Assembly: GCF_002797375.1 (NCBI RefSeq)
Contig: NZ_KZ454941.1
Location: 2,758,984-2,822,983, forward strand
DNA from: Bacillus sp. FJAT-42315
GTDB lineage: Bacteria; Bacillota; Bacilli; Bacillales; Domibacillaceae
Length of the DNA: 64,000 bases
Direction: 5' to 3'
Both the position numbers and the translations under genes were made by a program. The notes beneath the pieces are model-generated. The model saw only the letters and a list, made by a program, of their open reading frames with translations. It was not told the origin of the DNA and did not search any database. This document shows positions 24,805 through 31,634 of this stretch, piece after piece (positions within the stretch are counted from its first letter, which is position 1; each line of letters starts with the position of its first letter).

Positions 24805-25059
24805 TTAAGCCAGTTTGTTTAACTGCATTCCCTTACCGCTAATTTTCGCTAGTTGTGCTTCAAATGGATTATAGCTCTTTCTTTTTGCAGCGTTTGGATT
24901 AGCGTTGTGACTAGGTACATTCTCGCGTTCGTCTAACTCTTTTTGAAAGGCCGCTTTTTGAACTGGGTCAATAAAGGAATAATTCACTTCATGTGCCTTT
25001 ACTACCCGCTCACGATATTGTTGATATTGATAGTTGGGAATCGGTAATATGTAGCCCAT
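24805..25059 (-). CDS. conserved small protein of unknown function (84 residues)
   Basis: It starts at the ATG at 25057-25059, which has an AAAGGAGG site seven bases upstream; a longer frame to 25134 lacks one. The N-terminus MGYILPIPNYQYQQYRER is distinctive, and the rest is charged and hydrophilic with no membrane segment. It lies beside spoVIF on the same strand, so a sporulation-related role is possible but not shown. I do not recognise a named family. Confidence 0.75.
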   Translation of the reverse strand: MGYILPIPNYQYQQYRERVVKAHEVNYSFIDPVQKAAFQKELDERENVPSHNANPNAAKRKSYNPFEAQLAKISGKGMQLNKLA

Positions 25060-25130
25060 TTTTCTCGCCTCCTTTAATCCACTTTGCTTCTTACTTATCT
25101 TTACCCGTTTTTTCTCGATAGTAAACAAAT

Positions 25131-25154
25131 TCAAGCCCGGAAATCCGAGCTTGA
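25131..25154 (-). terminator. terminator after spoVIF
   Basis: TCAAGCTCGGA and TCCGGGCTTGA pair with one wobble; a short T-rich stretch follows on the minus strand. Confidence 0.6.
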
Positions 25155-25168
25155 AAAATAAAATATTA

Positions 25169-25426
25169 TTATCTTTTTTTATTGATCATGTCCGTAATCG
25201 TTTGAATGTCTAGCTTACTGCCATCCTTAACAATTGTCTGTACAATTTGATTTTCAAGCTCTTTCGGAACCGATTTATTGGCTAGCCTTGATACTTTTTG
25301 GATGACACCTCTAACCGTCTTTTCATCTTTAAAATTGGCATGTTGCAAAGAATTAGCAAGGTCAATGACATCTTTCATATTCACGCCCGTCTTTTTCTCA
25401 ATGTTTTTAAATAATCCGTTATCCAT
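25169..25426 (-). CDS. spoVIF: stage VI sporulation protein F
   Basis: An 85-residue protein opening DNGLFKNIEKKTGVNMKDV, characteristic of SpoVIF (YjcC), which is needed for full spore-coat assembly and spore resistance in B. subtilis. GGAGGA precedes the ATG. Upstream, CATAAGATG is one base from the SigK -10 consensus CATA-N3-TA, fitting expression in the mother cell. Length matches the family. Confidence 0.93.
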   Translation of the reverse strand: MDNGLFKNIEKKTGVNMKDVIDLANSLQHANFKDEKTVRGVIQKVSRLANKSVPKELENQIVQTIVKDGSKLDIQTITDMINKKR

Positions 25427-25493
25427 GTTTTCATCCTCCTTTTACTCCTTTTCATCTTATGCAGAAACCACGAAATGTTGAAAGCAAACAAAA

Positions 25494-25528
25494 AAACAGA
25501 CTTAAACGGAAAAATGTTTAAGTCTGTT
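25494..25528. terminator. terminator after the yjcZ-type gene
   Basis: AAACAGACTTAAAC (25494-25507) and GTTTAAGTCTGTTT (25515-25528) form a perfect stem with A/T runs on both sides. Confidence 0.92.
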
Positions 25529-25538
25529 TTTTTCTTTT

Positions 25539-25673
25539 TTAATTGTAGAAACTCGCACCAACAATAATCAATAAAATAAACAGCACGACGATTAACACGA
25601 ATGTAGATCCTCCGCGATATCCTCCGTAGCCACCGTAACCTCCACAACCGTAGCCTCCAAAGCCGTAACCCAT
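25539..25673 (-). CDS. YjcZ-family small sporulation membrane protein
   Basis: A 44-residue protein: the first 22 residues are Gly/Tyr-rich with one Cys ([19 protein letters not shown]), then one hydrophobic helix of about 18 residues ending GASFYN. This is the architecture of the YjcZ sporulation family. GAGGTGA lies seven bases before the ATG and a SigK-like -10 sits further upstream. Probably a forespore- or coat-associated membrane peptide. Confidence 0.9.
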   Translation of the reverse strand: MGYGFGGYGCGGYGGYGGYRGGSTFVLIVVLFILLIIVGASFYN

Positions 25674-25705
25674 ACTATTCACCTCGCTTTTTCTTAGCTC
25701 ACTGT

Positions 25706-25714
25706 TACTATATG
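25706..25714 (-). promoter_or_regulatory. SigK-type -10 element upstream of the yjcZ-type gene
   Basis: CATATAGTA on the minus strand matches the SigK -10 consensus CATA-N3-TA exactly; AACA lies 15 bases upstream as a possible -35. The element is 33 bases before the ATG. Confidence 0.55.
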
Positions 25715-25753
25715 AGAAAAGTTTAATTTTGTTTGGGCGAATATTTATAATTA

Positions 25754-26110
25754 TTATCCCTTTGGTTTAAATAATAGAGCTCCCATAAATCCAAAAACGA
25801 TGGCAGCTGAGATCCCTGAACTAGTGACTTCAAACATCCCTGATAGCACTCCCACAAGCCCATGCTGTTCCGATTCCTGCATCGCTCCAGCTACCAATGA
25901 ATTTCCGAAGCTTGTTATTGGGATGGTCGCGCCTGCTCCAGCAAAATCGATCAGTGGTTCATAAAGATCAAAGCCTGCAAGTATGGCTCCCACGACAACT
26001 AAATAGCTAAGCGTATGACCAGGAGTAAGCTTACCTACATCCATCATGAGTTGACCAATGACACAAATCAATCCTCCGATAACAAATGCCCAAAAAAACA
26101 TACCTAGCAT
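25754..26110 (-). CDS. spoVAE: stage V sporulation protein AE (SpoVAEb-type)
   Basis: A 118-residue membrane protein with three to four hydrophobic helices, starting at the ATG at 26108-26110 with GGGGAGG upstream; this start overlaps the spoVAC stop region. [15 protein letters not shown] and [10 protein letters not shown] are SpoVAE signatures. SpoVA proteins form the channel moving Ca-dipicolinate into and out of spores. In B. subtilis spoVAD separates AC from AEb; here they are adjacent. Confidence 0.9.
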   Translation of the reverse strand: MLGMFFWAFVIGGLICVIGQLMMDVGKLTPGHTLSYLVVVGAILAGFDLYEPLIDFAGAGATIPITSFGNSLVAGAMQESEQHGLVGVLSGMFEVTSSGISAAIVFGFMGALLFKPKG

Positions 26111-26111
26111 G

Positions 26112-26588
26112 TCACAAACCTCCCCATTGCAGAAGAATGGTTTTAATAAGGGCGACAATGAAGGCAGCAAATACCCCAAATACAATGACGGACCCCGCTA
26201 GTTTAAATATATTGCCTCCTACTCCAAGCACAAATCCTTCTGTTCGATGCTCAATTGCAGCAGAGATCACCGCATTTCCAAAACCAGAGACCGGCACTGC
26301 ACTCCCTGCTCCCGCATATTGTCCAAGGTGGTCATATACCCCAAACCCTGTAAGCAACATTGATAGGAAAACAACCGTCGCCACCGTTGGGTTGCCAGCT
26401 GTCTGCTCCGTGAAATTAAAAAAGTAAATGTAGAAATAAGTAATGGCTTGACCAATTGTGCAAATGATCCCCCCAACAAAGAAAGCCCTTAAACAATTTT
26501 TCATAAGTGGCCTTTTCACTTCATGCTTTTTACTCAATTTGTCATATTGTTGTTGAGCAGGGGTCTTTTTTTCATTGTTGTTTGCCAC
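26112..26588 (-). CDS. spoVAC: stage V sporulation protein AC
   Basis: A 158-residue membrane protein with a hydrophilic N-terminus of about 30 residues and four hydrophobic helices. VPVSGFGNAVISAAIEH matches SpoVAC, a mechanosensitive-like component of the spore dipicolinate channel. Its stop lies two bases from the spoVAE start. No spoVAD follows, so this is a reduced, probably second, spoVA operon; a full one is expected elsewhere in the genome. Confidence 0.92.
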   Translation of the reverse strand: MANNNEKKTPAQQQYDKLSKKHEVKRPLMKNCLRAFFVGGIICTIGQAITYFYIYFFNFTEQTAGNPTVATVVFLSMLLTGFGVYDHLGQYAGAGSAVPVSGFGNAVISAAIEHRTEGFVLGVGGNIFKLAGSVIVFGVFAAFIVALIKTILLQWGGL

Positions 26589-26602
26589 TGTATATCCTCC
26601 CT

Positions 26603-27055
26603 CTACGTCATTTCTTTCTTTAATTCGAGAATTTCATTAAACCGTTTCTGAGCTTCTTTTTTATTAATTGTCCCTGCATCTATTTTCTCCCTTAACCTAA
26701 CGACTTCAAGAAAAATTTTATAATCACTAGAAACGATAAACTCTTCATCCTTGTACTCTTTTTCTAAGCGCTTGTTTAATTCTTTCTCGATTTTCTTCAT
26801 CCGAAATCGCTGTAAATGCTTTACTTTATAGGCGATCAAAATATGATGATCATCTTTAATGACAGCCACATCATATATTTCATCTATCCGCTCGACTTCT
26901 TTTTTGATTTCCTCCACTTTCGGTCCCTTTTCCTCTAATTGTATAGGCGTCGGATTTGTTGTTTTAATGAGTGCCAACTTACTGTCTTCTTGGTCTTTGT
27001 TCGCATTACAGCCCATTAACAAAATTACACTCATAAAAAAAACGACCCACTTCAT
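26603..27055 (-). CDS. YhcN/YlaJ-family sporulation lipoprotein
   Basis: A 150-residue lipoprotein with signal peptide and lipobox LMGC (Cys16). The body is charged and helical with VERIDEIYDVAVIKDDHHILIAYKVK, the YhcN/YlaJ domain, which is associated with the spore inner membrane. GGAGGAATC precedes the ATG. It leads the spoVAC-spoVAE operon by 14 bases, an arrangement also known from mobile spoVA operons. Confidence 0.85.
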   Translation of the reverse strand: MKWVVFFMSVILLMGCNANKDQEDSKLALIKTTNPTPIQLEEKGPKVEEIKKEVERIDEIYDVAVIKDDHHILIAYKVKHLQRFRMKKIEKELNKRLEKEYKDEEFIVSSDYKIFLEVVRLREKIDAGTINKKEAQKRFNEILELKKEMT

Positions 27056-27139
27056 GCTGATTCCTCCATTCGAACCGCCGTTTATCTTTTATATTTCGCC
27101 TGTTTTGTCATTTTTATTTATAAAATTCTTCTTTCCCTC

Positions 27140-27166
27140 TAAAAAAATTGTCGAAAATCCCGATAA
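27140..27166 (+). promoter_or_regulatory. SigD promoter of the chemoreceptor gene
   Basis: TAAA (27140-27143), 15 bases, then CCCGATAA (27159-27166) matches the SigD consensus TAAA-N15-GCCGATAA at all but one base. It is 53 bases before the ATG. Confidence 0.82.
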
Positions 27167-27218
27167 TAATGATTGGGAGTTTTACCAACGTTAGCACTAT
27201 GTAAAGAGGGAAAATAAT

Positions 27219-28892
27219 ATGAACATCAAAACAAAATTAATATCTGTTATTTCCATTTTCATCATAACCATCGTCTGTCTTGGATCGTTTTCCGTTTATA
27301 TCATCAATTCAACCATCCATAACAACAGCGTGTTAAAAGACAAAATGGAAATGCAAAAAAATGTGAAGCATATTCAATTTCGATTAGCTGGTTTATCTAA
27401 CGATGAACGCGCTTATATTATCACAGGCAAACAAGAGTTTGCAGACGGAATGAAAGAAAAGGCCGAAAATATTCAGCAAACGATCGAGCAATTGAATCAA
27501 AATTATTATCGAGAAGAAAGACAAGCATTAGAAACAAGCTTTCAGCAATTTTGGACGATAAATCAACAAGTCATCACAAGCTATGCTTCGAAACCAGAAG
27601 TCGCAAAAGCTTTACACTTCGGTGAAGAACGCAAATTAAGAAAAGAAGTATTAGACCCTGCTGTAGATGACATCGTCAATCAGTTAGATCAAGATGTCAC
27701 TCATTTAAAAGAGGCGATTGAAAATAAAGCGAGTCGGAGTAAAACGATGTTGCTAATCGTGACCATCGTTTCAACCATTGCTGGCATAATCTTCGGTGGC
27801 TTACTGATCCGGGCCATTCTGACACCTTTAAAACGAGTGAACCGTCAGCTTGATGAAATTGCTCGTGGCGAGGCAGATTTAACGAAAAAAATGGATGTGA
27901 ACCGAGAGGATGAATTTGGTCAATTAGCGCTCTCCTTTAATGCATTTGTTGAATCATTAAGAACATTCGTTGTCCAAATTAGTCATTCATCAGATCAAGT
28001 ATCGGCTTCGTCTCAAGAGTTAACGGCGAGCGCAGAGCACTCAAAAGAGACAGCGGAACAAGTGAGCCATTCGATGCAATTAATCGTTAGCCATAACAAT
28101 GAACAACATGATGTGATGGAAAATAGTTTAACTTCACTGAAAGACTCTCTTCGTCATATGAGCGATGTTGCTTCCAATACTCATCATGTCGCCTCACTTT
28201 CGACCATGATGAAAGAGCAAGCCAATTCAGAGGCCAATTCAGTCAATGAAGTATTAGCCCAAATGCAATCGATTGATCAATCCGTTGAATTAGCAGATAA
28301 AGGCCTTCACTCTTTAGCGACAAGCGCAACAGAAATTAGCCAAATCTCTTCATTGATTACCGACATTTCTGCTCAAACGAACTTGTTAGCACTCAACGCT
28401 GCCATTGAAGCCGCAAGAGCAGGAGAACATGGGAAAGGATTTGCCGTTGTTGCCGAAGAAGTGAGAAAATTAGCGGACGAAACGAGCCAATCAGCTAGCC
28501 ATATTCATCAACTCGTGACGACGATCCAGAGTGAATCAGCCGACACTGTCAACAGCCTTCGATTCGTAAAAGAAAATGTCTCATCTGGAATCGAACTTTC
28601 TAAACAAACGGTAACTGGAATTACGAATATCCTTCATTCAATTGATGAAGTGACAGCGAAAATTCAAGAAGCGGCCGCTACTACCCAACAAATCTCTTCT
28701 AGCTTTGAACTGGTTCAACAGTCAATTGAAGAAGTCGGAGAGCATTCCAAAGAGACAGCAAACAATACAGAGGACATCGCCTCAGCGACAGAGGAACAAT
28801 TCGCTTCTGTGGAAGAAATCACTCAAGCGGCTTCTTCCCTCTCACGTTTATCAGATGAATTACATGCCATGATTTCGAAGTTTAAAATATAA
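27219..28892 (+). CDS. methyl-accepting chemotaxis protein
   Basis: A 557-residue transmembrane chemoreceptor: TM1 about residues 7-29, an extracellular helical sensor of about 145 residues ([16 protein letters not shown] is CHASE3-like), TM2 about 177-200, HAMP about 200-252, and the signalling coiled coil with the conserved tip near residues 380-420 ([16 protein letters not shown]). It should relay ligand binding to CheA/CheW. The ligand is unknown. It is expressed from a SigD-type promoter with the motility regulon. Confidence 0.95.
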   Translation: MNIKTKLISVISIFIITIVCLGSFSVYIINSTIHNNSVLKDKMEMQKNVKHIQFRLAGLSNDERAYIITGKQEFADGMKEKAENIQQTIEQLNQNYYREERQALETSFQQFWTINQQVITSYASKPEVAKALHFGEERKLRKEVLDPAVDDIVNQLDQDVTHLKEAIENKASRSKTMLLIVTIVSTIAGIIFGGLLIRAILTPLKRVNRQLDEIARGEADLTKKMDVNREDEFGQLALSFNAFVESLRTFVVQISHSSDQVSASSQELTASAEHSKETAEQVSHSMQLIVSHNNEQHDVMENSLTSLKDSLRHMSDVASNTHHVASLSTMMKEQANSEANSVNEVLAQMQSIDQSVELADKGLHSLATSATEISQISSLITDISAQTNLLALNAAIEAARAGEHGKGFAVVAEEVRKLADETSQSASHIHQLVTTIQSESADTVNSLRFVKENVSSGIELSKQTVTGITNILHSIDEVTAKIQEAAATTQQISSSFELVQQSIEEVGEHSKETANNTEDIASATEEQFASVEEITQAASSLSRLSDELHAMISKFKI

Positions 28893-28933
28893 ATAAACAC
28901 GCAGATGACCACTTGATCATCTGCGTGTTTATT
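28892..28933. terminator. bidirectional terminator between the MCP and DUF1360 genes
   Basis: AATAAACACGCAGATGA and TCATCTGCGTGTTTATT form a perfect 17-bp stem shared by two convergent genes. Confidence 0.93.
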
Positions 28934-29294
28934 ATTCGTTATCCTTGATCAAATATTGAACGACCGTTTCAACTAACGCCGCCCCTCCTGCAATCGCAAA
29001 AATCAACAGCAACGGCTCAGCCATTATCGGAAAGAAAAAATAGAAGAGAACCCAAAAGACAGATACCCAAAAACCCGTACACCAGTAACAGCTAAGTAGC
29101 CTCCCTAAAAAGCCAATAACTCCTTTTTCTTTCGGGACGATAAACGTTTCCGTCTCACCATTTTCCGTTTGTTCCATCATTTCTATAAAAAATGGCCTTC
29201 GCAACGGCTCTGTAATCTCATCGAACACCACTAATCTTGTAAGACGAAAGGAAGCTAAAATGAAAATAAGTATTTCCAATACCGTCATATCCAT
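28932..29294 (-). CDS. DUF1360 sporulation-linked membrane protein (YjcA-like)
   Basis: A 120-residue protein with three hydrophobic segments and the conserved SCYWCTGFWVS motif of DUF1360. The B. subtilis homologue YjcA lies in the same cot/yjc region and is sporulation-associated. It overlaps the terminator shared with the chemoreceptor gene and is divergent from the coat gene. Molecular role unknown. Confidence 0.88.
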   Translation of the reverse strand: MDMTVLEILIFILASFRLTRLVVFDEITEPLRRPFFIEMMEQTENGETETFIVPKEKGVIGFLGRLLSCYWCTGFWVSVFWVLFYFFFPIMAEPLLLIFAIAGGAALVETVVQYLIKDNE

Positions 29295-29338
29295 GCTTCA
29301 CCTTTTAAAAAATATTATTTTCTAGGTTATTTATCCAT

Positions 29339-29366
29339 ACCTTTAACCCACCTAAGCCATATGTTA
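29339..29366 (+). promoter_or_regulatory. SigK-type promoter of the coat gene
   Basis: CATATGTTA (29358-29366) fits the SigK -10 consensus CATA-N3-TA exactly. An ACC (29339-29341) about 17 bases upstream serves as a -35. Confidence 0.65.
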
Positions 29367-29399
29367 ATACTGTAAGAAAAATAGGAAAGGAGCTTTTAT

Positions 29400-29909
29400 A
29401 TGAGTTGCAAAGATAATGTTGGTTCTGCTCAAAGAGGCTGTGTTTGTGAAGTGGTGCGTGCCATTAATGACCTTCAAAACGCAAATATTGGTGATGATTG
29501 TTTAGATTGTAAGGATTGTTTAGTGGAACCACTTGGTGACCTAGCAGGTCCTCGTCGTCGTAACGCCGACACTCGCGTATTTACATTAACAACGAAAGAG
29601 GGAAATCCATTTTTCGCTTTCTTTGGACCAATTGAGGATGGCAACCATCATCATTGTGATGAAGTTTGCGTATCCATTTTCTTCCGTGTAGAAGAAGTAT
29701 TCGATAACTGCTGTGCTCGTCTTCGTGTATTAGTGCCACTAGATGATGAGAGAGATCCAGTAAATATTACTGATGACTGTTGCGTGGACTTGAAAAAAGT
29801 GTGTAAAGTAAGAAACTTCCGTGCGACTCGCAGCTGTGTAACTGTCGATCTGAACTGCTTCTGCGCTGTACAATGTATTAGAGACGTAAACTTAAATATT
29901 TGTGATTAA
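29400..29909 (+). CDS. cotZ: spore coat protein, CotY/CotZ family
   Basis: A 169-residue Cys-rich protein (about 20 Cys) opening SCKDNVGSAQRGCVCEVVRAI, the hallmark of CotY/CotZ, which cross-link into the spore crust or exosporium basal layer. RRRNADTRVFTLTTKEGNPFFAF is the central family motif. A GGAAAGGAG site is upstream and a SigK promoter precedes it. Only one copy is present here, whereas B. subtilis has both cotY and cotZ; the assignment to Z rather than Y is tentative. Confidence 0.93.
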   Translation: MSCKDNVGSAQRGCVCEVVRAINDLQNANIGDDCLDCKDCLVEPLGDLAGPRRRNADTRVFTLTTKEGNPFFAFFGPIEDGNHHHCDEVCVSIFFRVEEVFDNCCARLRVLVPLDDERDPVNITDDCCVDLKKVCKVRNFRATRSCVTVDLNCFCAVQCIRDVNLNICD

Positions 29910-29914
29910 TTCAA

Positions 29915-29944
29915 ACAGGCAGCGGGCGATAATCCGCCGCCTGT
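29915..29944. terminator. terminator between cotZ and cotO
   Basis: ACAGGC-A-GCGG and CCGC-C-GCCTGT form a GC-rich stem with one internal mismatch, between two convergent genes. Confidence 0.8.
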
Positions 29945-29946
29945 CT

Positions 29947-30444
29947 TTATCTTGGACCAATAAGCTTAATCTGTTTTAAATCCTCTCGATCGATCATCAC
30001 AATCTCCTCTTTGAAGCTTTTCACCTTCATCTGTTTATTGTCCCACTCCTTTAACACACCTCGATAAGACTGATCTTTACAAATAAACTCACATGGAAAA
30101 GGAATAAATTGTCTAGACAAGTGTTCCAACTTTTCATCAATCGTCATGTCTTGAAAAGATTTCACTGGCTTAATTCCTAACCAAGACGGCTGCTTTTTTT
30201 CTTCAATCGACTCTTCTATTGGCTGCTCCGGCTTTATTTGCTCTTTCGCTTCCTGATAAACATCCTCTTCGACATCCCACTTCTCAACTAAATGATGACT
30301 TTTCCCTCTTTTCTTTTTCTGCTCTACACTTGTTACCTCCACATTTTTCGCATGAAAAGATTGCTGCATATTAGTTTCCGGGTAATGTAAAGAAGGCTGT
30401 TCAATATACATAAGCGGCTCACGCTTCTCCTGCTTCTTTTTCAT
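29947..30444 (-). CDS. cotO: spore coat protein CotO
   Basis: A 165-residue hydrophilic protein with a Lys/Glu-rich N-terminal two-thirds and a conserved C-terminal domain (MTIDEKLEHLSRQFIPFPCEF...). This matches CotO (YjbX), a morphogenetic coat protein. It lies next to fabI exactly as in B. subtilis. An AGGAGGTG site precedes the ATG. Confidence 0.9.
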   Translation of the reverse strand: MKKKQEKREPLMYIEQPSLHYPETNMQQSFHAKNVEVTSVEQKKKRGKSHHLVEKWDVEEDVYQEAKEQIKPEQPIEESIEEKKQPSWLGIKPVKSFQDMTIDEKLEHLSRQFIPFPCEFICKDQSYRGVLKEWDNKQMKVKSFKEEIVMIDREDLKQIKLIGPR

Positions 30445-30530
30445 ATAAACACCTCCTGCAAGGCTCTTGTTAAATATATGTCTGTGACTCTTAGATAAGA
30501 ATAAAAACTGATGTTTTCAAACGCAATAAA

Positions 30531-30556
30531 AAAACCCGCTTCAATAAGCGGGTTTT
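30531..30556 (-). terminator. terminator after fabI
   Basis: AAAACCCGCTT and AAGCGGGTTTT form an 11-bp stem around CAAT, ten bases past the fabI stop, with a T-run on the minus strand. Confidence 0.92.
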
Positions 30557-30566
30557 CAGAATAATA

Positions 30567-31343
30567 TTATCGTGCAATGATATGGAAGCCAGAGTCAACA
30601 TGAAGGTTTTCACCTGTAATTCCACGAGACATATCGCTGAATAGGAAGACAGCCGTATCTCCCACTTCTTCTTGTGTTGTTGTACGACGAAGCGGAGCTG
30701 TTTCTTCGATATCTTTTAAAATAGAGTTAAAGTCGCTAATACCTTTCGCCGCTAGCGTACGGATCGGACCAGCAGAAATGGAGTTCACACGAATTCCATC
30801 TTTACCAAGGTCAGCTGCCAAATAACGAACGCTCGCATCTAAAGAAGCTTTCGCCACACCCATCACGTTGTAATTTTTCACCACTCGCTCTCCGCCTAAG
30901 TAGGTCAATGTGACAATGCTGCCTCCTTCTGTCATTAAAGGCTTTGCATATTTTGCTACAACCGTTAGTGAGTAAGAGCTAATATTATGAGCAAGGAGGA
31001 AACCTTCGCGTGAAGTATCAACGAATTCGCCATCTAGATCTTCTTTATTCGCAAAAGCGATACAATGAGCTAACCCATGAATCGTGCCAACTTCTTCTTT
31101 AATTTGTGCAAAGCATTTTTCGATATCAGCATCAACCGTCACATCACACGGTAAAATAATTGATTCATTTCCTTCTAACGTTTCTGCCAGATCACGGACA
31201 TTTTTCTCAAGGCGTTCACCTGCATAGGTAAAAATAAGGCGAGCACCTGCTGCGTGTAAAGAGCGAGCAATTCCCCAAGCAATACTTCTTTTATTGGCTA
31301 CACCCATCACAACAAATGTTTTTCCAGCTAATGAAAGTGTCAT
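30567..31343 (-). CDS. fabI: enoyl-[acyl-carrier-protein] reductase FabI
   Basis: A 258-residue NADH/NADPH-dependent reductase for the last step of fatty-acid elongation. VMGVANKRSIAWGIA is the FabI nucleotide-binding start, and the active site is Tyr148, Tyr158 and Lys165 (Y-x6-K). GGGGGAACG precedes the ATG. A FapR operator lies 27 bases upstream of the start, as in B. subtilis. This is the triclosan-sensitive isozyme family. Confidence 0.96.
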   Translation of the reverse strand: MTLSLAGKTFVVMGVANKRSIAWGIARSLHAAGARLIFTYAGERLEKNVRDLAETLEGNESIILPCDVTVDADIEKCFAQIKEEVGTIHGLAHCIAFANKEDLDGEFVDTSREGFLLAHNISSYSLTVVAKYAKPLMTEGGSIVTLTYLGGERVVKNYNVMGVAKASLDASVRYLAADLGKDGIRVNSISAGPIRTLAAKGISDFNSILKDIEETAPLRRTTTQEEVGDTAVFLFSDMSRGITGENLHVDSGFHIIAR

Positions 31344-31369
31344 TTTCGTTCCCCCTGTTATTACAAGTT

Positions 31370-31388
31370 ATTAGTACCTAGTAATAAT
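31370..31388. promoter_or_regulatory. FapR operator upstream of fabI
   Basis: ATTAGTACCTAGTAATAAT matches the malonyl-CoA-responsive FapR consensus (TTAGTACC-N4-TAATA type). A related site precedes fabH (59201-59219). Confidence 0.85.
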
Positions 31389-31429
31389 ATTAACAGGAAT
31401 TATTGAAAATGAAAAGCAATGAATGAAAA

Positions 31430-31473
31430 AAGAGCTCTTAAAGTCCACAATGTTTGCTACTTTAAGAGCTCTT
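31430..31473 (-). terminator. terminator of yjbQ transcript, beyond the repeat element
   Basis: AAGAGCTCTTAAAGT and ACTTTAAGAGCTCTT form a perfect 15-bp stem, followed on the minus strand by six T. It lies beyond repeat A, so the repeat is transcribed as part of the yjbQ 3' end. Confidence 0.85.
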
Positions 31474-31474
31474 C

Positions 31475-31632
31475 CGCTTTTCTTTGTCCAGCTTCAGGCG
31501 CTAACGACTAGTGGACTTCCACAATCCTCCTTGCGATAAGTCAACATCGATTCACTATCGTTCATCGTGTTTCCTTTATCTCGTGCGGATCGTTCCAGTC
31601 CATACGCCGCTGAGCAGCGCCTTCCACTTTTC
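31475..31632 (-). repeat. dispersed repeat family A, full copy
   Basis: Read on the minus strand it starts AAAAGTGGAAGGCGCT at the yjbQ stop and runs to AGCTGGACAAAGAAAAGCG. The core with CGTATGGACTGGAACGA, AGATAAAGGAAACACGATGA and CGATGTTGACTTATCGCAAG matches 55495-55650 almost base for base. It is not coding in any convincing frame. Confidence 0.9.
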
Positions 31633-31634
31633 TA

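Noticed and set aside
29947-30480. SigK promoter for cotO
   Set aside because: CATATATTT is one base from the -10 consensus, but I found no acceptable -35 at 16-17 bases, so the evidence is too thin to list.
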